A DNA stretch of 64,000 nt from Candidula unifasciata (lineage: Eukaryota > Mollusca > Gastropoda > Stylommatophora > Geomitridae), in contig CAJHNH020002453.1 of assembly GCA_905116865.2 (NCBI GenBank), positions 44,070 through 108,069 of the forward strand, written 5' to 3'. Positions 22,280 to 33,955 of the stretch are shown in pieces. Each line of letters starts with the position of its first letter. The stretch's first letter is position 1. The position numbers were made by a program, and so were the translations under genes. The notes under the pieces were generated by a model that was not told the origin of the DNA, ran no database searches, and was given only the letters and a program-made list of their open reading frames with translations.

Positions 22280-22565
22280 GTGTTGGTTCTGGAGCTCTGT
22301 TATATAGGGAAAACAAGAATAGACCCACTGCCTACCCAAAAGCATGTCGTAAGAGCCGACTAGTTGAGAGCTTCCTGTAAAGTCAGAGTGCATCTGCCTG
22401 AGAGGCAAGAAACCAACAGTCTGAGTACAAATGAGTCATATCTGTAAAATGGATGCACAAGCAACTCTCAGGTTCTCGAACAGGACTGCAGTCCAGAAGT
22501 GGATGAACAACCAGAACTTTTTTGCCAGAGTTTACAGCTGGTGAGCGTAAAGAAGAAAAAGATGA
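22280..22565 (+). mobile_element. Family A retroposon, sense
   Basis: Starts gtgttggttctggagctctg, contains aagcatgtcgtaagagccga and gtttacagctggtgagcgta, and ends in aaagaagaaaaag. Confidence 0.75.
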
Positions 22566-24924
22566 ATTAAAATCTGTAAAATGTAAACAAAGTTTCTCTA
22601 ATCCATGATACTCCTTTATGAATGCTTATAAAATATACTGGCCCTCTGGTCTTTTAAAACCATTAAATTTGCCGATTTAAAACTGTCTGCTGTTTTATGA
22701 CTTTTGTGTATCTCTGCTACCAATCTATAATATTAGTACAATTATTGCAACCTATTTTACCTGAGATATTTGAACTGCTCGTTGGTTACAAAAAATATTA
22801 CACAGCCTAATCTTGACTGACACAGAAAATGAAACAACAGATTAGAATAGCAATGTGTCTGTATTGTCTAAACAAGAGTAGCTTCAGGTAGCAAGATGAT
22901 ACGAAAAATGTCAGCAAGTTAGATCAATTTACATCTCTAACTTACAGAGGAGTGCGTTAATTACACGGAAAATGAAATCAAATACTAGATCAACACTGTC
23001 TCTTGTTTATCAAACGACGGATATGAAAAATGGCAGGTACATTAAAAGATAGCAGACCAATCCCTACTACTATCAATCAGAATGAGAATGAGTATATCAT
23101 ATCAACCTACCTGCTTTTTAAGAAGTAGAACAATGTCAATTTAAATTTTGGCTTACCGACCGAGTTTTCTCTGCATAGTTATTCGTAAACATAAAATTTA
23201 ACTGCTTACACTTTTATATGCATAATTCTGACATGTAAAAATAACTAACCAGCTGTCACAACAAATAAGCGGCAAAAAAGCAACAAGACATAGAAATTTC
23301 AATAATTAACTTGTCTCGACTGTCGTCTCGGCGTCTGGCCGACTTGCTAACTTTGAACACTCGTGACGAACTTTCACTACAATAACATGCTCACAACTTA
23401 CCTCTTCTCTTAATGGAATCGCGGCATTTTCTGTATTCTCGATTTAGGGAGAAAAATCCAGTTAGTTGTTTGCCGTTGTATTTACACAAGAACACAATAC
23501 ACTTTAAAACCTGAGAAATACTAGACACAGTTGACGAATCCAAACCTTAGAAAGTTTCATTGAACTTCTTCACTCGAGATTTAATTCCCCGGATTTACCA
23601 CTGTGTCTGGCCAAATTGAATTATTTGTGTGTACAATTTGGGTTGGACAATTATGAATCGTACTCACTTGAAAGGGTATTTTACAGGCATTCTTGTTAAC
23701 TTACACAATATTCATGCAACAAATTAATAAATTAACTAAGTTTAGAAAACACTTATAAATGTTGTCTAAAAAGATTAAAGTAAATATACATTATCTAATG
23801 AAAGAATGAAGAAGAAGAATAGTCGTTTGAAAGATTCAAATTAAATATTTTTTACTCTTGATTATGAAAACAAAAGCACAAAAAAATTTTATTAACTCGT
23901 TATGTATGTAGTTTTAATTTTACTCTCATATTGTAAATAATTGCGCTTCTATTTTCTCGTCACAGCTTTAAAAAGTAAATTAAATTGTTGTACTGTGACC
24001 ATATTAAACGTTTGAGCTATAAAAAAGGGCAAGATAGGGTAAAAACCACCGCCTTCTCTAGATCTAGTTCCAGGAGGTCATGGTAAAACATATAAGAATA
24101 TTTATAAAGTGTTTTTTTATTTTTAATTTTTCTACAACTGACAATCCAGCTGCTAATTGTGGGCAAAAGCTTAGCACAGCGTTGTACGCATGCGTACCTG
24201 GAAACGTGCACTTTAAAAAATGGCAGTCGAAGCAGAACGCATTATAGTTTTCTTTTCTAAAAGGGGGATAGCAGGGGGTAGACGGTTACAAATGTGTGAT
24301 TCATAACTGGTGGCTATAAAAATAATCCACAGTTCCATTAAAGTGCGGGTTTTTTTAGCAGTTCGTCCACGCGTTATTCATTTGCTGTAATATTATTAAA
24401 CATACTGTAAGTCTTAAGCCTTGGATAGAATCATCTATGTGCGACCTTCCATGTGTCGGTTGATTGCAGTCAGGTGTACCGACAAGAAGAAAAAATTGGA
24501 GGGAAGTATCGGGCATGGGGCGTGTCAGCCCTCTTACAAATGTTCTAAGGGAATAGGACTAAAGAGGCATAGGCGACCGGATCGCTAATTGGCTTGCCAG
24601 TAGACGACTTCGTCGTCGTTTGGAACATTATTTAAGTTTTTGACACCTTTGATCTCATCAACAGTGCATGAGTCATTTTCAGGGCTACTTGGTGGTGAGC
24701 AATGCTAAACCGTTCTACGTTTCGCACATGGTCTAGTCACAATTATAACCCAAAGCTCCCCCTTTGGCGATGGTGGTTGAACACGACGATTTTTATTTTC
24801 AGCAAAGCACTTACATATTAGATTTAGGTGAACTATTATTATTATTTTTTTTTAAACAGAGAGGCAGAGGTGGGTGAGGGAACTCAAGATGCCAAAGACT
24901 AGGGTCTGTCACATACATGCTGCA
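22566..24924. other. No gene seen; A/T-rich unique-looking DNA
   Basis: About 2.4 kb of A/T-rich sequence with no recognisable exon, RNA gene or repeat family. This is the longest stretch in the window without a repeat that I can name, so it may include unannotated regulatory or unique DNA. Confidence 0.4.
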
Positions 24925-25645
24925 GTGAATACAAACTATTCGGCTCTCCTCCAAACTTTTACCCCGGCATTATGGCAGCCAAACAAATACCCTAACAGAG
25001 CCTCAGTCCTATGAAAAATGCGGACTTGTCAAACTTCCAGCCGAGGAACAAATCGCGGCAACACTAGGATCGGCTCTGAATAACGAAACAAATGCTCTAA
25101 CAGGGTCTCAGCGATATGTTAATTGCGGACCTGTTTCTGTGACTATTCCTCGCCGCTGACAGTATCCAACGCGCCGCTACGCGCGGGGACTCAGGGGCAG
25201 CAGCTAGCGCATCTCTTGCAACTGCTTCCAGTTTATTTACTCGTGAGTCCCATGCATCTAGTTTAACCCCCATGTGGTGGATACAGTTGGCGGTGAGTTT
25301 AATCGCGTTTTGTGCTTGCCGAAAAGTGTGAGGACAATAAGGAAGAGAAATAATCAATCGGAAGAACAGTATCGCTAATCTGCGTCGGAGCGCGTCGTAT
25401 CCCTGCCATGTTGCTTTTATCGTCTGTAATGTTGCGTGTCTCGAAATTGTCGACGGTCGCTATTATCGTCTGCTACTATCGTCTGCAGTCGCTATTATAT
25501 CCTGCTACTATAGTCTGCAGTGTTGCCGCAATTTGTTCGTCGCAGGAAGTCCGAATTTTTTAGGATTAAGGCCCTGTTAGGGTATTTGTTTGGCCGGGGT
25601 AGAAGTTCAGAAGAGAGCCAACTATTCTGTATCTCGCGTAAGTTT
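24925..25645. repeat. Imperfect inverted repeat, ~140-bp arms
   Basis: Left arm 24925-25070 and right arm 25505-25645 are reverse complements with clear divergence. Shared blocks are acaaataccctaacag, atgcggactt or attcggactt, and gcggcaacact. A third, direct copy of the arm start lies at 25083-25140 (acaaatgctctaacagggtc). The spacer contains an 86-codon minus frame (25097-25357) of unknown meaning. A fold-back or MITE-like DNA transposon relic is possible. Confidence 0.55.
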
Positions 25646-25864
25646 GCTAATATAATATCCCCATTTCTGAACTGGAAGTCCAAAGTCGCTGTCGTTCAGA
25701 TACTGATATTAGTGCTTGGTGCAACACTGTGAGTTGTGGATTTCAAGTGGAATGCTTAGTCTGTTGTGCCCGTGGAGGTTTTATCAGGTAAAATCACTAA
25801 AAAAAATCTCGGCTTTCGTGAATGGTAGCTTGTATGGACACTGTGCTGCAATTCTGGTGGGAGA

Positions 25865-26030
25865 CTGACATGTGCAGACTGTTAGCTCTGCACCGGCAGA
25901 TGCACTCCGGCTTTTAGAGGATCACCACTATTTTGTCGCCTCTTACGAAATGCTTGTTATGAGGGAGCAGTGGGTTTATTCTCTGTTTTATAAAATAAAG
26001 CCCCAGAACCCACACCAGGAAATATGCATT
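25865..26030 (-). mobile_element. Family A fragment, antisense
   Basis: Contains gcagatgcactccgg, cgcctcttacgaaatgcttg, cagtgggtttattct and ccccagaacccacacc, the antisense head half of family A. It lies head to head with the sense copy starting at 26040. Confidence 0.65.
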
Positions 26031-26039
26031 CGAATCAGT

Positions 26040-26705
26040 GACTTCCCGTGTGGGTCCGGGGGTCCCCATTGGTGGGGAGTAAAATAGACCCACTGCTCCC
26101 TAACAAACATGACGTAAGATCAGATTTGGGTTTAAACAATGGATCAGCATCACGGCAAAATGGTAGTAACCCATGAGTGATCCGTTCTACTTCTAGCTTA
26201 AGCGTGATTCCGAAGAATCTCAGCACAGTGCACGAGCTCCGTAGCACTTGCGAGGATCCTGAAAGACTTTGAGTAGATTGTTATCTCCAAATTTTGCCCG
26301 GGCTACTCTTTTCGATTTCCAGTTGCTAAGGAATTTTATTGTACTTAGAAAACAATACATATGGGCGTCCTGTCTTACTACCCAGAGACCAGGGGAAATT
26401 ACTTGAAGTCCACGTGGAAAAAATCCCAGACTTCACCGGGGCCTAAACCCGGGACCTCCACCACTAGAGGCTGACGCTATGCCTCGAGACCATGTAAGAG
26501 TCCACTAATTGGCGGTTTATTTTGAAATCTGGGTGCAACTGCCTCAGAGGGAAGGAAAAAATAATCTGCATACTAATAAGCGAGATATATAAAGTGGATG
26601 TGCACGCAAAACTACCTTCTGTGACAAGACTAAAGTCCAGACTAGACGAACAACTAAAAATTTCCGCCGTAAATTTACTGTCAGTGGATGTAAGGAAGTA
26701 GAAAA
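26040..26705 (+). mobile_element. Family A copy split by a SINE B insertion
   Basis: The head half (26040-26122: cccgtgtgggtccggggg to aacaaacatgacgtaag) and the tail half (26488-26705: catgtaagagtccactaatt to ttactgtcagtggatgtaag) are interrupted by the SINE at 26123-26490. The phrase catg(ac)gtaaga lies on both sides, consistent with a target-site duplication. Confidence 0.7.
26123..26490 (-). mobile_element. tRNA-derived SINE, family B, nested in family A
   Basis: Reverse orientation of 30664-31050. Shared blocks include ggatcagcatcacggc, cgatttccagttgcta, ctacccagagaccaggggaa and, at the tRNA-head end, ctaaacccgggacctcca and cgctatgcctcgagac. Confidence 0.75.
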
Positions 26706-26934
26706 AGATCCAGTGACCACCAAGCAGACAGTAATATGCACTAGCCACTGCGATAAACTACTGAACGTACAATTTGTCTTTTTTTTTTTTTTTTAAACCA
26801 CAATAGCAAACAAATGATGGGCTTGGTTCTGTTGCGTCATGAAAAGGAAAAAAAAATTTTTCTATGATAAAGAGCATCCTTGAAAGTAAAGACAGGCGAA
26901 GGACAATTTTTTACGCCTTTAGGCATCATCAGTT

Positions 26935-27475
26935 CTCGTTATGCCTAGTGGCACATGAGGCTTCAGAGAGGACTTTCCATGCTTTCCTGTCCTGTGCAAT
27001 CTTCAGTGCACTTTTCCATGTCAAAGATGCCGCACTCAGGTCACTTTCCATCGTTCGTCTCCATGTTGTTTTTGGGCGCCCCTGTTTTCTCTTTCCTCTG
27101 GTGTCCATGTGAGAGCTGTTTTGGCAGGTATATTTTCTCTTGGTAGTCATACTGTCTAAAGTTTCTTGGTTTGTGGCTTAAAGTAGTTCAATGTTTGAGA
27201 TTGTATCTGGCCAGAAAATTTTGATAATTCTACGTAGACATGTGTGGACAGCTTGTGTGCATCCTTTTTGGTCATTCTCCAGCATTCCGCTCCATAAAAA
27301 AAAACTGGCAAAATGATGCTCTTGTAGAGTCGGAGTTTCGTTCCTCTGCAGTAATTGTTGGATTTCGATTTGCCTCATCCTTCCAAAAGCAGCTCTAGCT
27401 TTGTTCAGAGGTGACTGTATGTCTTCCTCTGTCCCTCCCAGTAGGGACATCACACTGCCAAGATATGTGAAATGT
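26935..27475 (-). pseudogene. RTE-like LINE, RT end and C-terminus
   Basis: On the minus strand, upstream part: EDIQSPLNKARAAFGRMRQI, a LYGSxML-like segment, then CLRRIIKIFWPDTISNIELL. The downstream part, after a break, has RGKRKQGRPKTTWRRTMESD and SALKIAQDRKAWKVLSEASC. This is the normal order for the end of an RTE ORF2. A stop and frameshift separate the halves near 27150-27178. Confidence 0.85.
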
Positions 27476-27479
27476 TCTA

Positions 27480-27670
27480 CATTTTCAAGTGTTTAGTCGC
27501 CTTTAGGCAAATTGGGCACAATCTTAGAACTATATTTTATAGACTAATCGGCTCTCTCTGGATGATGTATTCAAATCACACCGGCCGCCTTTACTTCCTA
27601 GGACCTCACCTGGTACCCATTTAAGGCTGGTCGACCTGGGAATCAAGGTCATTTAGGGGGAAAAGTCCGA
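27480..27670 (-). mobile_element. SINE family C, truncated
   Basis: Contains aactatattttatagacta, gcctttacttcctaggacc, tggtacccatttaaggctgg and gacctggg in the reverse orientation of 1787-2052. The tRNA-like head is missing or decayed. Confidence 0.65.
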
Positions 27671-27984
27671 TTCCGTTTACGACCAAGATCCTCTCCAATA
27701 TCGGAGAAAGGTGTGGTCATGACGGCCCTAAACATGCGCCAACGATTTTCAAAGGGAAGCAACACTAATAAAATTGTTTTATTTTTACACAGTAAATATT
27801 GATTATCAGGGGGTAGCATCCCTTTGATTTGATCGTTGCTTAGTTGGTTTGTTAGCTGGTTCACGGCCTTCTCTATTTGTATACAGCCGGAATGGCTAGT
27901 TTGTTGTTTCGTTCTGAAAACATTTGGGGGAAGTGGTGTTCGAAAAAGATAGTAGCAAAAAATATAGGCAGGGCTGAATTACTA
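27671..27984. other. No gene seen
   Basis: Nothing recognised. Confidence 0.35.
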
Positions 27985-28270
27985 TCAATCAATCAGGTGC
28001 CGTCTCCACAATGAAGGTTGGCTGCAATGGATCTCCAACAAGCCCTGTCTCTTGCCCTTGATGTACTCTCACTCATACTGCTGGTCGTCCATCTCTTGAT
28101 GTTATCCTCCCACTTGTAATGCTGTCTGTCTCTTGCTTGCCTACCTTGAACCTTTCCCTCTAGGATGATCTTTACAATACTGCTATGTCTTTTAATGTGA
28201 CCAAAATATTTCACTTGTCTCTTTTTTATTTCATCTAGCAACTCTCTTTTCATTCCCGATTTCCTCAGTA
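27985..28270 (-). pseudogene. RTE-like LINE 3' end with TGAT tail
   Basis: The minus strand encodes MKRELLDEIKKRQVKYFGHI, then VKIILEGKVQGRQARDRQHY, WEDNIKRWTTSSMSES and SIAANLHCGDGT, then a stop and a tgattgattga tail at 27985-28000. It is nearly identical to 10885-11098, so this is a relatively young subfamily. Confidence 0.85.
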
Positions 28271-28349
28271 CCTCTGTATTTGATAGCTTTTGTTTCCATG
28301 AAATACGACCTTATCTTCTGTATATCCACATCTCCAAGGAATTACTATA

Positions 28350-29585
28350 CATTTCATCTTATTCTTCTTTGCGTTCGGCTTCGTATGCTCAGATAAGACC
28401 ATCAGGTGGGTTGCCAATATACTTTCCGTCCTTGTCAGGACGAAATTTTTCGTTAAATGAAGCACTACTCTGGCTCTTGCCAGGCGCCGCAATATAGCCT
28501 GGCCATAAATATGGCCTAAAGGCTGAATGCGGTTTCTGGGACCTCTCCACGGTGATCCTCATCCACATGGTGGCACATTGTGTCATCGGGTGTTTATCGC
28601 TTGTGTGATGTCCAGGTTGGGCAGAAAGTCAGTCAGTCAGGTGAGTTGCCTCACTGAACTCGCATGTCAGCATCAGATCCTTTATGGCTCCTTGTATGTA
28701 GTGTCTTCCCGTCCTTTTTAGGATGGAATTTTGCGTTATTTGAAGCCCTACTCTGGCTCCTGCCAGGGGCCGCAATATAGCCTGGCCATAAAGATGGCCT
28801 AAAGGCTGAACGCGGTTTCTGGGATCTCTCCACGGTGATCCTCACCCACGTGGTGGCACATTGTGTCATCGGGTGTTTATTGCTTGTGTGATGTCCTGAT
28901 GGGGTAGAAAGTCAGTCAGTCAGTTATGGTTCCTCTCAAAAAATAATTTTTTCGTCCTTTTTAGGATGCAATTTTTCGTTATTTGAAGCCCTACTCTGGC
29001 TCATGCCAGGGGCCGCAGTATAGCCAGGCCATAAATATGGCCGAATGGCTGAACGCGGTATCTGGGACCTCTCCACAGTGATCCTCATCCACATGGTGGC
29101 ACTTTGTGTCATGGGGTGTTTATCGCTTGTGTGATGTCCTGGTGGGGTAAACGTAGATTGAGATAGACAGACATGGTTCCTCGTGCATATTTTAGTCATC
29201 CCATTTTGGGATGGAATTTTTCCTTATTTTAAGCCCCATCTTAGCTCTTGCCAGGGGCCGCAATATAGTCCTTCCATAAATATGGTAAAATGGCTGAACG
29301 TGGTTTTTGGGTCCTCTCCGCGGGTGATCCTCTTCCACGTGGTGGTACTTTGTGTCATCGGCTGTTTATCGCCTGTGTGATGACCTGGTGAGGTAAAAGT
29401 AGATAGACATATATATTGATTGTTCCTCATAGCTTGCTCTGCACGCTTTGCACTTGAAGCCAGGTGTCTTTTTAAAGTTGTAGGTAGAGTGGGCAGGTCT
29501 GAAGAATGTTCTCAGGTGTTTGTGGTCCTGTTTGACAGGCACACTGTGGGAACTGTACAATCTTTATGTACTAGGGTGGAGAAGC
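28350..29585 (-). pseudogene. LINE 3' end (CxC..HIL type), interrupted
   Basis: On the minus strand, 29585-29425 encodes QCACQTGPQTPEN-like then a HIL/NIL-TCPLYLQL-like block, closely matching the intact copy at 50866-51195. The LINE 3' end continues at 28405-28350 (acccacctgat, then gagcatacgaagcc and aacgcaaagaagaataag), equivalent to 51178-51235. The ~1 kb between is the four-unit array at 28410-29420, absent from the 51-kb copy. Confidence 0.75.
28410..29420 (-). repeat. Four tandem copies of a hairpin-ended ~250-bp element
   Basis: Units start near 28425, 28705, 28945 and 29195. Each (plus-strand view) has a short stem-loop (for example cgtccttgtcaggacg), then ttatttgaagccctactctg, gccgcaatatagcctggcca, tgaacgcggtttctggga, gtgatcctcatccaca, tttgtgtcatcgggtgttta and a variable end of gtcagtcagtcag or gatagacaga type. 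On the minus strand each unit keeps an open frame containing ITVERSQKP and LWPGYIAAPG. Solo copies lie at 29986-30220 and 59518-59765, another at 63325-63545. Confidence 0.8.
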
Positions 29586-29974
29586 CCTAAGTACCAAGAT
29601 AAAAAAAAAGGAAAATAGTTCGTTTAGGTGGGGACTAGAAACAGGGATTTTCTAGTCCAGACACAAGATCTTCTGTGTAAAGTCTAATAAGCCAGGTAAC
29701 AAATAAACAAACTACGCACACTAACCACAAGTACTAATCCGAATCAAAAAGCTGGGACTATCATTATCACATTCACATCTATTTATTTCACTCAACATCA
29801 TCTAAGGTCTTCACAAATAATAATGCATTACAATTCACCACGTGTTCGAAAATACCCTACAATAGATGGAACCTATCTTTCTCTACTCATCTCAACCCAC
29901 GTTGCGTAGAACCATTGAACGCAACGGACAAATCAAAACTACATGTTTCTCGTCCTAAAACCAGGGAGCCTAAA
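29586..29974. other. No gene seen
   Basis: Nothing recognised apart from A-rich sequence. Confidence 0.35.
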
Positions 29975-30231
29975 AGGGCGAACTGACTGACTGACTGACT
30001 TTCTACCCCACCAGGACATCACACAAGCGATAAACACCCGATGACACAAAGTGCCACCATGCGGATGAGGATCGCCGTGGAGAGGTCCCAGAAACCGCGT
30101 TCAGACATTTGGCCATATTTATGGCTTGCCTATATTGCGGCCCCTGGCAAAAGCCAGAGTAGGGCTTCAAATGACAAAAAATTTCGTCCTGAAAAGGACG
30201 AAACTGTATTAGCGAACATGAGGGCGAACTG
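29975..30231 (+). mobile_element. Solo hairpin-ended element with 11-bp target duplication
   Basis: The direct repeat agggcgaactg occurs at 29975-29985 and 30221-30231. Between them lies (actg)n, tttctaccccaccaggacat, the body shared with 28410-29420 in the opposite orientation, and the perfect stem ttcgtcct-gaaa-aggacgaa at 30183-30202, then a short A/T-rich end. The target duplication shows that this unit moved as a discrete element. Confidence 0.8.
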
Positions 30232-30663
30232 GTCACTTCCGTTTGTTTTATCCTTCCTGACCCCCAAGTTGGCCAGGTTTTTAGCTCGCTTAAATAAGCC
30301 TAATTCAATTTATATAACAGTCGTCCAGCGGCTGTTTCATTTATATTATGCATGGGGTATTTGAGCCTGCAGTGTCCTGTTCGTAGGCGGAAAATTGATG
30401 TTTGTTGATTGTGGATGTTTACTGTTAGTTTGCTCTCTCCACAATTTCTTGTATTTTCCATTTATAAGTGTTTTGATTTCTGGTAATGACAATGAATGGG
30501 TGTGTTGTTTCTCAGCAGAAGACTGCCTAAGATGTCGGGTTTTGAGTGCTTCCGTCGATACACAGCCACGACCGCAAACGGGTCAAGAGATGTGTTCTTT
30601 TACCTGTCTGTGAATCATCTGAAGGACTGACACATCACTCTTAAGTCGTATGCAGTAATATTC
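30232..30663. other. No gene; short LINE end trace
   Basis: 30510-30590 encodes CRVLSASVDTQPRPQT-like residues resembling the end of the LINE fragment at 200-427. Otherwise nothing. Confidence 0.4.
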
Positions 30664-31050
30664 GGGGGCTGAGTGGTTTCGAGATATGGTGTCCATCTCG
30701 AGTGCTGGAGGTCCCTGGTTCAAGCCCTGGTAAAGACTTATTTTTTTACGTGGACTTCTAGTACTTTCCCTTGTCTCTGGGTAGTAAGATCGAACGCCCG
30801 TGTGTATTCTTGCGCACGTAAAAAAAATCCCTTGGCAGTTGGAAATCGAAAAGAGTAGCCCTAAGGCCCTGCCTGGGCAACATTTTGAGTTTATAATCCA
30901 TCCAAAGTAATTCAGTTATCCTCTCTGGTGCAACAGAGTTCGTGCACTGCGCTTAGAATTTTCAGACAGGCTCGAGTCTGAAGTAAAACGGAGCACTTAC
31001 GAGTTGGACCCGTGTGCCATGATGTTGATCTGTCGAAAAAACATAAACAA
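30664..31050 (+). mobile_element. tRNA-derived SINE, family B (~380 bp)
   Basis: The head has gggctgagtggtttcgaga and, after a long-variable-arm-like stretch, the B-box ctggttcaagccctgg. The body has cgtggacttctagtac, ttgtctctgggtagtaagat, aaatcccttggcagttggaa and the 3' segment gagttcgtgcactgcgct, ending gccatgatgttgatctgtcg. Matches 54662-55045 along its length. The head resembles a Ser/Leu-type tRNA. Confidence 0.85.
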
Positions 31051-31488
31051 ACAGTAATACTGAAACTGTCCGAGCCATGAAAACATGTACAATTGTCTAA
31101 AAAATGATGTAAGTGTTTGTGTACTGACTAATATTCCTACACAGAATTAAAGAATTTTCACTCGTGGGACTGCATTATATAACTTAACTTCCCAATCTCC
31201 TAGCCCAGAAGTTAATATTAGTGCACATGACTATAAGTTGCACCAGACTGTGTGACAGTTACGGATGCCTTAATTATAACTTATTTGAAGCTTGAACTAG
31301 GTATGCCTTGTGTTAGTGCGCCATCAGGATTTGAAAACTGTACTTAACCTCCGTCACCTGGATCCACACATCTGATCATGCGGGCGTAAAAAGTAATGAC
31401 AGCGGACCAAGTGGCAAGCAATGCGCGAACGCATACAAAAAGAAGCATGGACAGAGCAGATATAATCAAAGCTGTACAAACTGGCTAG
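31051..31488. other. No gene seen
   Basis: Nothing recognised. Confidence 0.35.
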
Positions 31489-32376
<888 letters not shown>

Positions 32377-32820
32377 GGGTTCTCGTCATTGCACTCCGGA
32401 CATGTCCATAGGTGCTCAGATACTCCGCTCAGTATGAACTGGTGTGAGTCTCGTTTTTTTTTGTTGTTGCTATACCGAACTTAATTCCCAAGTCTGCCAT
32501 TCTGGGCGAGTGATGTGGATTCACTGCCACCAAAGTCCTCTATCCTTCCCTTTTCTCTGAAGGCATTAAAAATATCAGCATGATCCATAGGCTGACCGTC
32601 GGTAGTGATAGCCGATCCAGCCAACCTGTCAGCTCTTTCATTTCCATCGACGCCTGCCTGTCCCAGAACAAAAATAAAGGTGACTCCACGCACAGTGGAC
32701 TTCTGTAATGATTCAAGCCATTGTCTTCGCATCGAACCTGCCTGAACCCTCCGGATCATACTGATTGAATCACTGAGTATACATACGCGGGTGAATTTGT
32801 GTGTTTCGAGCATGGCTAGT
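32377..32820 (-). pseudogene. LINE RNase H domain to C-terminus
   Basis: The minus strand reads RVCILSDSISMIRRVQAGSM, VTFIFVLGQAGVDGNERADR and LAGSAITTDGQPMDHAD, then EHLWTCPECNDEN at the extreme end. Third and last Asp motifs of RNase H are intact (the usual His is Gln here). First-Asp and Glu motifs are absent because of 5' truncation. The open frame 32481-32813 is the best preserved of the CPEC-type copies. Confidence 0.85.
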
Positions 32821-32884
32821 GAATAATGACGAATATCACTGACACTAAAATGACTGGGAGTAAAGCATGGTGATTCACGTTTGT

Positions 32885-33018
32885 GCCGCCTTCACGATAG
32901 GAACAGCCTCTTATGAGAACAATCAGTAGAGGTACCTTAGAACGACTGTTGCATCGCAGGCATCGGAGGACTGAGCACGTATGGGAATGCATAAAGTGCA
33001 ATGACGTCGATTGTGGTA
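32885..33018 (+). pseudogene. LINE C-terminus (CPEC type), opposite strand
   Basis: The plus strand reads MRTISRGTLERLLHRRHRRT then EHVWECIKCNDVDCGN, the same C-terminal block as above with CIKC for CPEC. It stands head to head with 32377-32820. Confidence 0.65.
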
Positions 33019-33091
33019 ACATAACATATGTAAAATATTTTCCATCATCATAGGTAATTTACAGATTCATTTAGTCAATTTCTTGTTGAAG

Positions 33092-33092
33092 A

Positions 33093-33122
<30 letters not shown>
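33092..33122. repeat. Poly-A tract
   Basis: A run of about 31 A, followed by a purine-rich and ataat-rich stretch to about 33200. Possibly the tail of an old retroposed sequence. Confidence 0.9.
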
Positions 33123-33124
<2 letters not shown>

Positions 33125-33302
33125 ATGAAGCAGAAGCACGAAGAGAAGAAGAAGAGACGCAGGAGAGAAGAAATAATAATAATTATAATAATAATGATAA
33201 CTTTCTGGCTCTTCCACTTCCATAAAAATATGACTAGTATCAAATTTCGATTCGCCACTGACGTAAAAAAAAAGGTTCTCTACTCACCGCCTCCATTATA
33301 TT

Positions 33303-33955
33303 TTCGAGTGGGTCATGTCTTTCATCATCATCATCAGATGACTTGCCGACTAGCGTGGGCGATCATGCCTCTCCATAATCTGCGATCTCCTGCAGCATGT
33401 ATCAGTTCGTTTGCAGACACACCTCCATGCCATGCAACAAGACTGTCAATCATCTTCTCTCGTTGTCTTCCTCTATTCCTCCTTCCACAGATCTGTCCAG
33501 TGGTCACAACATGTTCTGTTTTCCCTCTTCTCATAACATGGCCGAAAAATGATGACTGTCTCCTTCTGATGTCTGTGATAAGTTGTCTTCGGGCTCCGGC
33601 CTCTTTCAAAACATCTTGGTTGCTCTTTTTGGCCGTCCAAGGTATTCTAAGCATTCTTCTGTAAAAACACATCTCTGAGACCTCTAGAAATTGTTTGGCC
33701 TGCCTACCGATAGTCCACGATTAACAGCCATATATTAAAACTGGATGTATGTAGTATGTAGCAAGCAAAAATTCTTTTTCTAACTCTAAATGACAAGGAT
33801 ATATTGCACAAAATGTTTTTCATTTTATAAAATGCAGTTTTTGCCTGTCCTATTCTGTTTCTTTTCTCAGTTATGCATTTTCCATCTGATGTTATCCATG
33901 TGCCCAGCTACTTACATTTCTGTACTTGTCCTAAAATAACACCATCGACTTATTT
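33303..33955 (-). pseudogene. RTE-like LINE, RT end and C-terminus
   Basis: The minus strand gives MDNIRWKMHN and IGQAKT-like segments (frameshifted, 33955-33780), YYIHPVLIYGC, MCFYRRMLRIPWTAKKSNQD, RRRQSSFFGHVMRRGKTEH, RRNRGRQREKMIDSLVAWHG and DRRLWRGMIAHASR. This is the end of RT through the C-terminus of an RTE-type ORF2. It ends 137 bp before the first ATG of the TIMMDC1 frame. Confidence 0.85.

Noticed and set aside
25097..25357. 86-codon minus frame as a host gene
   Set aside because: It sits between inverted repeat arms, lacks recognisable domains and splice context; kept only as part of the inverted-repeat finding.
28420..28445. Hammerhead ribozyme candidate (gtcc...ggacgaaa)
   Set aside because: The stem and gaaa resemble hammerhead stem II, but the required ctgatga core is absent in every copy on both strands; the sequence is simply a palindromic stem-loop.
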